NCBI GenBank assembly: GCA_014529385.2
Contig: CM043959.1
Location: 65,348,253 to 65,412,252, forward strand
DNA: 64,000 nucleotides
Direction of reading: 5' to 3'
Source: Adiantum capillus-veneris
Lineage: Eukaryota > Streptophyta > Polypodiopsida > Polypodiales > Pteridaceae
A program made the position numbers and the translations under genes. Below the pieces are notes generated by a model that saw only the letters and a list, made by a program, of their open reading frames with translations, ran no database searches and was not told the DNA's origin. Below are positions 31,238-43,383 of this stretch, piece by piece (positions within the stretch are counted from its first letter, which is position 1; every line of letters begins with the position of its first letter).

Positions 31238-34200
31238 ATGCCTCCCATCGATGTAATCGAAGACCGGCCATTGAGTGGATATTTCAATGGTGAAACAACG
31301 GCTGAAGGAGAATCGTCAGATGACTGGCCAATAAACGAGGATAATGGCATGGATTACTGGCCACAAAACAATGGAGCTAGTCCCAGCTCAGTCGCATGTT
31401 GGCATTCACAATGCTCTTGGGTTGCCTTAGATCCATCTTCATACACATCAAAAACATTTTTCTCCTTCGACAAGATGACATACTCCTTAATGGCCAAAGA
31501 TTTGGGAGGGACAGAGACTATGTCACTAGCAACGCTTCAAGCGATCAATGTTCGGGGATTGTTTGATTTAAAGAAGTGGAATAGGATGAAAGACTCCTTG
31601 ATGCTTTGTCCAGGTATAGGGCTGGAAATAGGCTGCCTGCACTTGAAATCTACTGGCCTAAAGGTTGCCTTTATGGAAGATTGGGCACATATTGTTCATG
31701 CAGCCCATTGCCCTTTGACACATGAAAATCATCTTGGAGTGGCTGCCACTCTCAAGGCCGTCCAGAAGGAATGGTGTACAGACAAGAGACAACATGGGTT
31801 GCCTCTTGATTACATAAAAGACTCAATCACTGCATGTGGATGCTTACTAAAAGAGAAGATTATTGATTGTGATGTAGCTGCGATGCCTATTAGTAGCAGA
31901 ACCGCAAATTGCCGAACCTCTTCAATCGAGACAACAACATCTCAAGTCGAGCAACAGTTGACAAGAATCATGATAAAGAATCACACACGGCTGGTCCTAG
32001 TCAGATCTTCAAAGAGGCATAGAGCATATAAGTGTCTACAAGAATACATTTTCCATCGAGGTGGAAGCATAGATCGGAGAGGTGCGGATAAGCGGCGACA
32101 ATGGAAGTCAAAGAGGTGTGGGTGACTGTTTAGGCTAGTGATTCAACACTGTCATGATGGTGATAGGGTGACTATCTCAATCCATGGCGATCACACCAGG
32201 CACATACCTGGCTCACGTGCTGACCTTTACCACTTGCCGGTGCATTCAACTGTAGTTGCATGCTGTATGGATGATTTGTTTGATGTTGGGATGTGCCGCC
32301 ATGCCACCAAAATGTCGATCTCCAAGGAAAGGTTTTACATGGCAAATGCATCTGAGCTGGATCGTGTAATCTACAGATTTTTTATGATACCAAAAGAGGT
32401 GCAAATGATGTTTCATCAAATGCGCACTCGTGGTACTTAGCTTGCCATTGGAATTTCTAAGAAGCCTTTTCTCTGCTGAGTTTTTGATAGCATTTGATCC
32501 AAAATTTTTTTTGACTGTAGGTAACTCTGTAGGTACTGAATGGGGTGCGATGCTTGCCGAGGCTCTACGTTTGCAAGAATTGAAGAAGGTAATACTACAT
32601 TCTCAAATTCTTAAGCTGGATGGGTGAGCATGCATCCTCGAGTATACTTCTCGTATGGACAGGTAATCTTTGTGCAGCCTTACAGACCCCAAAACCCTGA
32701 TGAGAACAAGCGGCCATTCATCCTCCTCATTCAAGACGAGTGGATGCTACAAGTCGCTCTTCGTTTCTCTTGTCGGAACTCATGGGCCGTGGATAGCACT
32801 TTCAAGACAAACATTTATGGTCTACCGCTCTATGGTGCAGTCTTGCCAAACCAAAACGGCATAGGGATTCCGATATGGCTGATATTATGCAGCAATGATG
32901 TGGGTACCAGCCAGGAAAAGGTGGCCCTAGAGCTCACGTTCAAGATGATCTTTGCAAGGTTAGGTGACGTTCGGCCCACAGCTATTGTCATTGATAAGAG
33001 CCAGCAAGAGTTCGAAGCCATCCTCAAGGTTGTGGATCAAGATTCTTTTTGCTGGAGAGAAGACGAGGATGGAAGGCGGCAACAAGTCGCATGCAAAGTT
33101 TTGCTATGTTGGTTTCATGTCAAGAAGGCATGGGTTGAGAACCTATTGCCCCAGTTAGCTGGTCATTTCTTTGATGTGTTCTTTATGTCAGCTCATGTCT
33201 ACAAATTGACTGTCGTACTCACATGGCGTTGTTGTGCATAGGTCCCTAAGGACAAGTGCGATGATGTGTACAATCGCATGTCGAATTTGATGCATGCAAC
33301 AAGTGAGGATATATTTGATGCAAGGTGCGATGAGCTATTGCAGGTGTATTAGGCACTTGAAAATATTCGACGGTATGTATCCGCTGGCTGGTGTGGCAGC
33401 ACATGCATGTGGCGAAGCCGTTGGCCAAGATTCGGTCGTCTATTTCAGCATGGGAATGTGGATACTACAAACTTGGTTGAGCTAATGGCAATATGTCAAG
33501 TATACCTTGCTAAATGCACAGATAAACAGGTCTCTGTTGGTCTTGCTGAATGCATTGGTGGGCGATTCAGTGCATGGGACATATATTGGGGGAACACTTC
33601 TCGAATTCTTCAAGCAAAAGCAGGAGATTTGTAAGAGCGGTTCTCTTTCTCTTGAGAGTATGCCTTTGTTGTTGCCAAATGTTGAGCTCATGTTGTTTCA
33701 ATTTGACAACTGTTCAGCTGATTCCGGGCGTTTTAGTCGTTTTGGATCAAGCAAGCAACATACAGCCAAGCTAGCAGCATGCGAATCGATTCTTAAACGA
33801 TTTGAAGCAGATCCAAGCACCCTCGAAGTGATAGAGGAAGGACACATGCGATTCAAAGTCCTTAGCACTAATTCGGACTCAAACTGGTATCATGTGAGCA
33901 TGCAATCCAACTACTGCGATTGTGCGGATTGGAGATCAGAATGTAAGCATCTATATGGCCTTCGACTGATAATTGAGAGGCACTTTCCTCATCTTCATGA
34001 AGTTCTCCCCATCGTAGATAGAATTCAAGCTTTGAGCCATGTGGACCTACAACCCATAGTTGGAGCAGGGGAAGACAATATAGCACTAGAGCATGACAAT
34101 TTCGATGTAGCTGAGACAATTGTCAACAACATAGACAATGAGATTGGTAGCTGCATCTATGACATGAGAAGCATGTTGCAGAGTCTAGAAGAGCAGTTGG

Positions 34201-34802
34201 TGCAATGTGATAGCTCTTTGAAGCCAGCCATACTAATGCAACTAAATCTTTCACAAAATAGTCTCGCCGCCTTGATCATCCCAAAGGAGATTGAGCTACT
34301 AGCAAAGGGCTCGATCAAGTAAGTCCAAGATCACGTTACTCTAACTCGACTCGGGCATGGGATGCCCATAGAAGCAAGTGGAGCCAGCAAGGAATAGGTT
34401 CTCGAGGCCGATCTGCCACCATCTAAAGGTCCAACTACTGGTGTTTTACGACGCAAGCATCAGCGTGGACGGAGTCGAGTCTGCTTTCAAAGAAAGCCTC
34501 GAATACATTGTCCTCATTGTTGCAGCAAAACTCTCATGCTCGATCCATTGGAGAGCATTTCATGCCATACATGCCATGCCCTCCTTCCGTTATTGCTCAG
34601 ACATGCCCCAGGTGGAGCAGAGTCGAGCTTGCTTAATCGTCATGTCACCCTCTTTGGTGAGAGCATCCAAAAAGGGATGATTGTCTGTTGCAAAGCTGGC
34701 GAGTTTCCCACAGAAGAGAGAAGCTTCACAATCTGCTTGCTTGATGGGTCAGTACTCGAGGTAGTCCTTGCGTCCCAGCAGCGAATGGTTCTCTCTACAT
34801 GA
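31238..34802 (+). pseudogene. MULE transposase (DDE, SWIM, zinc ribbon), multi-exon
   Basis: First exon 31238-32125 gives an N-terminal region with the block HAAHCPLTHENHLGVAATLK and ITACGC. The same frame goes on after one TGA (32123) to HTRHIPGSRADLYHLPVH and a KEVQMM helix. The catalytic part (32624-33241) has Asp in WAVDSTFKTNIYGLPLYGAV, Asp in VIDKSQQEFEAI and the LLCWFHVKKAWVENL block of MULE transposases. Then come a region with HGNVDTTNLVE, a SWIM finger CDCADWRSECKH near 33917-33952, an acidic helix, a CAA|GTAAGT splice donor at 34318, and a last exon with the zinc ribbon CPHC-x14-CHTC (34515-34580). Stops and frame changes near 32125, 32620, 33240, 33350 and 33500 are a mix of introns and damage. 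It would bind the TIRs and cut the DNA. Confidence 0.8.
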
Positions 34803-36987
34803 GAGACATGTAGCTTTTTTCTCCCTTATGCAATCTGCTGGGCTGATTTGATGACCAGTTTGTAAGCGTTCGGCAAGCACTTGTGAGCCCATTTGCAACT
34901 ATCTTTGGACTGATTGGGTGGGTTTTTTTGGGAGCAAGCTGTGAGCTGATTCCATCTGCAGACTTCCAACATGTTTGGCTGATGACTATTTACCTTGTTT
35001 AGGCTATTAGGCCGATATTTTTGGATGGCATCTTGCTTGATCGTGCGTGAGCGTTACAACTGGGTTTCGAAAATTTATTCTGCCAATCTGTCATGAGCTC
35101 ATTTCAGCTACCAACTTGATGCATTTTTCCTGTAAATTGTGTACGATCTCTATGGACTACGACTGCTCTAAGTGGATGGCATTGAAACTGACCTTTTGCG
35201 AGAGTCATGGATGGGTTGTTGCTAAATGTATGTCTTGTTTTGCCAACCTATTTTTCTTATCCGATTGTGTACGATATCTGAGCACTAGGGCTGCCCTAAT
35301 TGGATGGCATTGAGGCTGATCTGGTTTCTCAGCTAATTTCACTTGCAAACATTTAGCGTTTTTGGTATCTGATTATTTACAGTTTTTGGTATCCAAAGCA
35401 TCAATGGCATTTATGGCATCCAACAATTTACAGTTTCTGGGTTAGAGGGTTGATTTCCTTTTTGATTTTTTGATGTTTTCTGGATTCTTGCCATACATGC
35501 GAGTGAGTTGTTTTGCCGCCCATATATGAGGTGTGTGCCGCACCAGAGATCAAGACATTTACAGTCACCGACTATTTACGTTACTGGGGATGGAAGGCTG
35601 ATGTTTTGTTTGACCATTCTTGGGCACTGCAGCTGGTTTCCCACTAGATTTTGTGAGCATTATGGCATGTTTGAATCCGGTTCATGCTTAAGAGGCTAGA
35701 GAAAATGAATTCTTACTGTAGTGACTTATGTTGGGCAGCATAGACCCTTGCAAAGAGTGGCTCCTTCGTATACTTTCACCGTATTTTGACCATTCAAGGT
35801 GCAAGGTTTGAGATGTTTTTCTGTTAGGCTTTGTGTCATAACCATGTAGTGAATAATGCCTTTGCATTTATCTGATGCATTTTTCACTCACTAATGCCGA
35901 GATGAACTTTGTGCTGCATCATGGGCTTGTAGCACTAACATCTTGGCGATGAACTTCAATCCTTGGTTGCACTATTCGTATGTATAATCAATATTTGTAT
36001 GTATAATCTGGCCATGCATTTGTTTGATTGGTCAGGTGACAATTTAATCCATTGAACAAAATAAATACTCTGCCAATGCACACAAATACTATGTATTGTC
36101 CTTTAAGTTTGCAACCACAATGTGCCTACATGGTATGCCAACAAAGGGTTGTCGGTTTGTCATTTTTAATACAAGCACCTTTGCTTTTCCGAGGATACAT
36201 AAATCTACCAAAGATAAAATTTGGAAGTTAAGAGTTTCTATTCTCTATGAGCAATCAGATTATTAAAACATTACAAAGAGAGAGGGAGAGTTTCAATCGC
36301 TGACATTCTGACAAGAAAGAGATTCCAACAAATGTACACAAAACTTAGCTACGACGAGCTTAAAATGTGTTCAACCTGCTTGCTAAATCTAAAGCAGAGG
36401 AAATCCATATGTGTAAACTCAACAAACACCCCACTTGGACTACAATAAAGGCTATGACAATGTCACGCTCTCACCACTCATGGAGCTTCTCAACACCCAC
36501 AACGCAATCCGAGCCAACAACCACCCTTAAAGAGATTAAAAAATAGAATATATGCATGCTCCAAACACCTTAGCAATACTAACAGCCACCAATAACATCT
36601 CACCACAACACCTAAGCCGGGTCATTCTAGCTGATTCAACTTAACCACATTCATGAATGGGACCAACACATACCACAACCCATAATGAGCAATTATAAAT
36701 TGACAAAATAACAACACTACGACCGATCAATTGACAATGAGATTGAAACGTAAGGCTGATCATTACGTAGACTTAATTAAAACATCCAAAGGGTGTGCTA
36801 CATTGCGCATAAATGCGTAGCTAGGTAAGCCATCCACAAAAAAAAACATTCACTTCTAGATCCGCTCAAAACGGAGGGTTCAAAATCCATAAAGTACACC
36901 GTTGTATAAGTATAGTGTCAATTGAGTTCATATGCTGGATATGCTCCCAAAACACCAACCCCCGAGCGTGCTATTGCTCATGCGTCT
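34803..36987. other. Space between the convergent MULE genes
   Basis: About 2.2 kb without a supportable coding region. It contains loosely repeated phrases around GGATGGCATTGA (35170-35310) and is probably 3' UTR and terminator sequence for both genes. Confidence 0.5.
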
Positions 36988-39900
36988 CTAGACCTCCGCC
37001 AAACAACGTAAGCACCAATCATGCAACTGCACCCTCAGAGTGCATACGTCCACGTCCTCGAACCAATCCTTTGTAAGCCAATGTCGCCCAGGCCGGTCTT
37101 CCAATCCACTTGCAATCAGTTCCCTGCTGAACAGTGCCGTATGTTAGTCCATGCAATGACCCTCCCTAACAACCTATCGACACTATTGCACAATGTAGCA
37201 TGATCTCACCTCATGATCCTCATGACATAAAATTCGCAATCGATCGCATTTGTCTGCTGAAGCACATCCACAACTTTGAGCTCAATCTCTTCCTTGGAAT
37301 CAACCAAAGCACGTCGAATATCTTTGTCATGTACAAATTATGCCAGGCTTCGAAGGCCACTAAGGCACAGCCATACAACAAACCAAGTTAGCTGAATTTA
37401 ACCACATCTGTTGGGCACAACAATCACATGATGAAAACCAACCTTTGCACTTGCTCTAGGAACTCGAAAGGGTTTGTCAAACCCTTGAGGGAATCAAAAT
37501 GAATCAGATAGTGCTTCTTGCCAGGCAATCGGAGGAGCCTTGCTCCCCTATTCAGGTAGAGAGCAAAAAGAGTCCAGTGATGCCTTCAAGCATACATTGT
37601 TAGTGTTACGAATGAGAAGTAGTTCAGAATTCACCATACAAAGCATTATGTCACCCTGAAATACCTGCAAATGACTGGCCAAAAGCAAAAGACCAGCTCT
37701 GACATGTCAACACCACTAAATTGCCGCTGAAGAAAATTGGACAGAATACGTCCCTCCATCGTAAACCAAAGCGAATCGACAAAGTATACTTTCCTTAGGA
37801 TGGTCGGAGGCAAGGTGTGCTCCATCCACGTGTGCAAAGATTTCAGTTTCCAAATTAAAACACATGCAATCCTATATGCGCGTATAGCCATTTACAATGA
37901 TCAGGGCAAGAGAGAACTTACTGGCCAAACAAGTCAATAGTCCTACTACTGGCCTCGCCACGCAATATGTCAGTTACTAATCGCTCATCTACATTAACTG
38001 ATAACTTGAACCGGTCGGACGTGAAAGTAATGAATGCAATAGAGCCAAGCCTAACATGTGATAGCAATCAAGGCTTAGCATGCAAGGTTTATAGAAGAAG
38101 AAGAGGCCCAAAAAACCAGCAAGCAAACAAACAATAAGAACTGGCTCATGACTTGTACCCACCTGGTAGCTGCGATGTTTCCTCGTGTCGTGACAACCCT
38201 ACCTCCCCCTTCTTCCATAACTCTTAACTGGCCATTTTGTATGGCAAAATTCAGAGACACATGTGTGGTTGCCGCTGCACCAGGTGGGGATGAGACATCA
38301 ACAACAACCCGGGTCTTCATTGACGAACAAATTTGCAGCTTTGGTCTATGTTGTTTCACAATTCCCTGCATGGTTAAAAGAAGATTTTATGCCAAATCAT
38401 TCGAACAAATTTGACACCCTAAACCTGCCAAGAATAACAACCAAATAATGCATGCCACTACTGCAATTAGGAAGATGTCCCACTACCTCCTCGTGCAAAA
38501 GATCAACGTTGAGCGTCATGGATGAAAACCGGCTAAATGTATCTGTATTTGCAGCAGGCACTTCCTTTGTGTCCACAATCTCAAGAGGCAGTGAGGGCGG
38601 TGTATCTCCAAGCCCAAGGGAAGTCGAGTCAGCGGAGTCCTCTTTCACGTTGCTTGCTCCCCCCTCCTCCTCCCTGCATTCCTCTTTGTCTTCTTGGCCA
38701 TCTTTATCCTCCTTGATGTCTTCATCCTCCATCCACTCATAATGTCCAGCCTCTTCATCTTCTCGGTCCGACTGAAAATCATCCGCATCCTCCTCTTCTT
38801 CCTCTAGCTCCTTGCCCTTGAAGTTGTCCATGGGCTGGCTATCCTCAATGTCATCCATCATGACATTTAACCAAGGAGGTAAAACCTTGAGACGCCTTTG
38901 CATTCAATCACCAAATAAAACCACAAGTTAGTCTCCCATTGAACCCAACATGTTCAAATGAATGTAGCCAAAAAACCAACACCAAATAAAACCACAAGCA
39001 GCCTGTAAGAAACAAGCAATTTTACATAAAATGATTTCAATCAAGACTTCGAGAATTAGCTTAAAATCCCTCCAAAAGCCACCGGTAACCTAGGACAACT
39101 ACCAGCAAACAATGCACTGCCTTGTAAACTAGGACGAAGAAAGCAAACATGCCTCAACCACAAGTAATTAATGCATTGCCTTGTAAACTCGGACCAAGAA
39201 AGCAAACATGCCTTAACACAAGTAGTCATAGACTTCATTGGGCCTAAATTAGCCATTCAAACGGGATCTAGTGCAATGTGAATCTAAACTGCTCTCAATA
39301 AACTAGGCCGCTTTTGGGCAAAAAATCCACCTTGAACTAGGATGCCACAACAAAGTGGACCATGCAAACAAACATGCCACAACAAATGTAGTAATAAGCC
39401 ATGCTGCAATAATATGTAAACTTGGTAGAGTCGCCATGAGTTTTTCAATAAACTAGGACAACTTCTAGCAAACAATGCACCTTAAGATAAGCTGGGACTA
39501 GGCAAGCAAACATGCCTCAACTCATTGATGGTAAATGGTTTGCAAGGATAATCTCCAAGGTCATTATGCCTAAATCATCCATTTAACGGGAGAAATCTCA
39601 ATGTGGACCTCAACCCATCTCAATAAACTAGGACCGCATTCGGGCAAACAATCCACCTTCAAGTGAACTATGACTAACAAAGGAAACATGCAACACCAAA
39701 TGTAATAATAAAGCATGATGCAATAATATGTAAACTCGAAGAAGTGGCCATGGTACTCACATTCTTTTCATAGCCTTCGTCGATTCGCTGCTGGATGCGA
39801 TCCATGCGCTCTTTTGAGGACGCGAGGTAGGCTGCCATGCGCTCTTTGACAATCTTCTCAACAAACTCTACCTTTGAGACTCTTCTAAACTCAGGCTTGA

Positions 39901-40690
39901 TCTTATCCCACTTCTCAGTTGCTCGAAGACAATGAAGGCGCTCTGTTTTTTTCAGATTTAATGCAAACTTCCTATCTCTATCCTCGAAACGCATCTTCGC
40001 TTGCTTGTGCCATTGTGCACTGTCTCTTGCATTTGGCGGTTTTTCTCTTGAGCCCAATTCAGCATTGGAACGCCTACCTCCCTTGCGAAGGGGAATGACC
40101 ACATCAAGCCCATGCTCTGTCTTTAGATGCCTCTCCATCCGCAATCGAACCAACTCAAAGTGGAACTACTGAGGGCAATGATTACTCGCCCGACATTGCC
40201 GTGCAAGCCTTCCATCAGGCAAGAAGACCTCAACATATGGCAAGGGTTCAACCCTGGCTGAGGATGCACCAATGCCTCTATCTCCTTCTCCCTTCAAAGA
40301 ATCCATATTGTTTTGCGCTCCGTCGCCCACCGTCTCGACACACAGCTGATCCCTCTTGCCTTCACCAACTTTTTCTTTATCAAGGTTCTTTTCGTTTGCC
40401 TTAGCTCTTCCAGCCTTCTTCTTATCCACTTCGTTTTCATTCTGATCAGGCTCTTCAAACATGCCTTCCAACTTCTTTCTTAGGCGCGGATTCACTGATT
40501 TTGGTGTCTCCAATGAGCATGGAGAAGGTTGATTCTCCGTTTGCTTTAACTCCTTCTCCCTTAGCCGAGGGCTACAACGAGGAACTTTTACAGGCGAAGC
40601 CTCCCCCGTGCCCCTCCCGAGATCTGACCCATGCTTCTTTCCAACTAGCTTCTTTGCCTGCACCTCTTGATGTGGCCTTCTTGGCGCCAT
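36988..40690 (-). CDS. Spliced Ulp1-like cysteine peptidase gene in the MULE
   Basis: Predicted exons on the minus strand: 40690-39761, 38885-38487, 38365-38163, 37871-37665, 37583-37443, about 37350-37210 and 37123-36988. Phases agree at four of the six junctions by hand. Exon 1 starts MAPRRPHQEV, is Lys/Arg/Glu rich and has a finger-like CRASNHC...RHLKTEH motif followed by a charged helix. Exon 2 is very acidic. Exon 4 has RILSNFL before the catalytic parts. Exon 5 has HHWTLFALYLN and LIHFDSLKG (His, Asp). Exon 6 has VDVLQQTNAIDCEFYVMRIM (Gln, Cys). Exon 7 ends at TAG 36988. This is the Ulp1/C48 order. Such enzymes cleave SUMO or similar modifiers. Oddities are an in-frame TAG at 40166, an unresolved stop near 37338 and Glu for the usual Gly after the Cys. 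Confidence 0.75.
39060..39750. repeat. Diverged tandem duplication in a Ulp1-gene intron
   Basis: Two units of about 310-330 bp share phrases such as CAATAAACTAGG near 39295 and 39623, and GCAATAATATGTAAACT near 39407 and 39720, with shorter AAGCAAACATGCC echoes at 39140, 39198 and 39508. They fill most of the first intron of the peptidase gene. Confidence 0.6.
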
Positions 40691-40850
40691 AGTTTTTCCT
40701 GTGGAAATCACCATACAATGAATGTTTTATTGTAAGAAACACCAGCAGCCATTCATGATAGCATGGCAACATGCTTGCAAGCACCATAACGGGCAAGCAG
40801 GACGACTCATGGTGGCAAAAATATGCATGAAGCAGAAGGCATCGGGACAC

Positions 40851-40852
<2 letters not shown>

Positions 40853-40893
<41 letters not shown>

Positions 40894-41038
40894 ACACACA
40901 CACACAAACCTGCTGCCCGATTCTCTACAAAATTGTTGTTGTCCGTGGGCTCATAGAGCGTGTGTGTGTGTGTTGATGCAACATGACAAGCAACAGACGA
41001 TAAAAACATATTTTCTTGGAGGTGGTTTTGGGACGGTG

Positions 41039-41075
<37 letters not shown>
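40853..41075. repeat. (CT)n, (GT)n and (CA)n tracts in the MULE right arm
   Basis: (CT)n at 40853-40890, (GT)n at 40960-40972 and (CA)n at 41041-41074 lie upstream of the peptidase gene. They mirror the microsatellite upstream of the transposase at the other end. Confidence 0.9.
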
Positions 41076-41078
<3 letters not shown>

Positions 41079-41369
41079 CATACACACACACATACCTGGT
41101 AATCCCGCCTACCGTCCCAATCTGTACCTGCGCCACAATCTCCACCTGGCTCCAATCTTCGTCTGTGTAGATCGGTCTAGAGGCCCCAGATGGCTCCTCT
41201 AACGTAATGCAGGCCCTGCCCCAGGCCCTCTCGCATTAGCTAGCAGCAAAACTCCCTCTGCTTGAATGCCCTACACGCAGTCACTCACCCCCCATCCTCG
41301 GGCTTCCATCTGCATGCATGCGACGTACGACGTATCATGAAGTGCAGGCCGTCCACCTCAGCCCACCCC

Positions 41370-41599
41370 CACCACCATTTGCCACCTGGGACTCCACCTC
41401 AGCCCATTCGCGTCACGTTTCTTGTCCACGTCACCTTCCTGTCCGAGTTTACCTCTCGACGCCCCCGTTTACCAAAACCCGTCCAAATTTACTTTTTTTA
41501 CCCACGTGTAGCGCCTCGATGCCATCAATCATCGCGCCCCACTTTCGCGCCCTTGATCCCACCGCCTAGGCTTCCTTAAGGCTCCCGTGGCCCCCCCCC
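41370..41599. repeat. MULE right terminal inverted repeat
   Basis: Inverted counterpart of 30656-30880, with TTGCCACCTGGGACTCCACC, GACGCCCCCGTTTACCAAAA and TCCCACCGCCTAGGCTTCC as landmarks. A short internal duplication of CCACCTCAGCCCA is seen only here. Confidence 0.85.
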
Positions 41600-41844
41600 T
41601 TCCCAAAACATACATACACACTTGAAAACAAAAAAAATGACCATCCCCGTTGGTTTGACTATGATGATGCTAACCCACGTGGTGAAAATGAAAAGCCTTC
41701 AAGTAGAAGAGCAATTTTGCGTTGGGTCTCCTGAGGGTCTTCTAATTGTCGTGTTCTTGTCTCGTGTTTTCTTTATGCAGACTAGACTACATAGAATGAT
41801 AGTCTTGCGCGTACGTTCTATATCAGAGTGACAGTGATTTGAGG

Positions 41845-41892
41845 CGTGTGTGTGTGTGTGTGTGTGTGTTGGGGGGGGGGGGAGGAGGGGGT
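41845..41892. repeat. (GT)n and poly-G tract
   Basis: (GT)n followed by a run of G lies directly upstream of the DUF4408/DUF761-type gene. Confidence 0.9.
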
Positions 41893-41935
41893 TGTGTGTG
41901 CGTAGTGTGTAGTGTTTTTCAAAACTTCATTGGAG

Positions 41936-43383
41936 ATGGAGGAGTGGTTTCCAAGGTCTGTTGTACATGCTATTTGGGGGAGGAGGAAGGATGTTTATTA
42001 TGCACTGAGTTTCATCTCCATAGCTGCAAATGTTGTTGTACTAGTCGGCCCAACAGTGCAAAAATCAATCCTGTCGTACATCCGTGTGCTTCAGACTATT
42101 GGGTTGTTGCAAAAGGCGGCGTCCGCTATTGGGTCACTGCATGCCATCTCGTCCATCGGGGAGTTGCAGATGCACGCCTGGATTGCAGTTCCACACTTAG
42201 CAGAATTGGTGCTGCAGAGATCTGTGCTCTACATCCTCCTCAACTTGATAGTGGCAAGGATCATCCATAAATCTGGTTTGTTTGCGAAGAGATCGACAAC
42301 ATGGCCTCCTGCCTTCATGAAGCAGGACGAGTCTCGTGAGGTTCGGAATCTTCAAGTTGTCTATGGTTCACATTGGTTGGCTCCTAGTTATCTGCATACT
42401 GTGTACAGCACAGTGTCGAATTATGCGGATGTGCCTAGCGGTCCGTCAATGGTACTCATCTCAGCTCACTCTATGTGGGGATTGGGTTTGTATATTTTTG
42501 TGGTAACATGCTTTCACACAGTATACGTGCCAATCACATAACTGCACATAATCATGCTATACACACTTATAATCATGTTGAAACTTACAAAGTTTTCTCC
42601 TACTCTTTTGTGTTTTGTGCATCTCTGTTTATGTGTGTGTGTGTGTATGTATCTGATCTATCTTTATGATGACATTCATGTGCTTGCTACCACCTTTGAA
42701 TGACAAGTGTTTTGCAGTTTATGCAGAGGGACTGCTTGTTTCATTGCATAGGGAGTTTCCCAATCACCAATCTGTCGAATCCGCTACTTCACAACCAGGG
42801 GCACCTCGACGGCCATTATTTACATAATGATTCACTCTCACAGAATGCCCGGCCCCTGCCTGCAACCCCTGCTGTCCCCTCTCCAACTCCCCCCTCCCCA
42901 CCTAGCCTGAACACCATAGAGCCCCTGGATGAGTTAGTAAAGTCCATGCAAGCTCATCAAACCCCCATTCGGGAAGCTCAAATTATAAGCAGGCATCCGC
43001 CACTGAAGATGGCTACAAAGGTGGATTTGGTGCAAGCGGTGAGGGCAAGGAGGCGGCAGGAGTCGACGCCAATTGTCGACGATAAGCCAACAATGCATCA
43101 ACAGAAGAGTGGGAGGTTCATGAAGGAAAAGCATGGTATCAGGAGTGGTAAAGAGTACAACAAGGTGGTGCATGCGCAATCCATGGAGCAAGGCAAGGTG
43201 GCAGGGGGCGGTGGTGGCATGGAATTAGTTTGGGGACAAGAGGATGAGGGCAGTGATGATAATGGCAATGAGTTGAGCAGACAAGAGTTGAAGGAGAGGG
43301 CGGACACATTCATTTGCAACTTTAAGAGAAGCCTGGCCATGCAAAGGAAAAATTCTGTTAATAGACTCCTTGGGATTTATTAG
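41936..43383 (+). CDS. Plant DUF4408/DUF761-type membrane protein, two exons
   Basis: Predicted exons 41936-42451 and 42718-43383 (donor ATG|GTACTC, acceptor TTTTGCAG|TTT, phase 0), 393 residues. Start MEEWFPRSVV chosen as the last Met before the first hydrophobic stretch. Two hydrophobic segments (about residues 20-42 and 93-111) flank a region ending SVLYILLNLIVARIIHKSG, which resembles the DUF4408 pattern LFLLLNLxI. The middle is Pro-rich and basic. The last 35 residues (ELKERADTFICNFKRSLAMQ and RKNSVNRL) match the DUF761 C-terminal motif FIxKFxxxMRLQRxxS. This pairing is typical of a poorly understood land-plant family. It is the best candidate for a real host gene here, and a MULE end lies only about 340 bp upstream. 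Confidence 0.7.

Noticed and set aside
31238-34322. Treating the transposase pieces as separate genes
   Set aside because: They fall in the order of one MULE transposase, several are in the same phase, and plausible splice sites separate them.
35047-35699. Small frames between the two MULE genes
   Set aside because: Composition is not protein-like, no domain is recognised and they do not fit the splicing of either gene.
41839-42270. Cys-rich alternative frame overlapping the DUF4408/DUF761-type gene
   Set aside because: It begins in a (GT)n/poly-G tract. The overlapping frame has the hydrophobic segments and splices in phase to the DUF761 exon.
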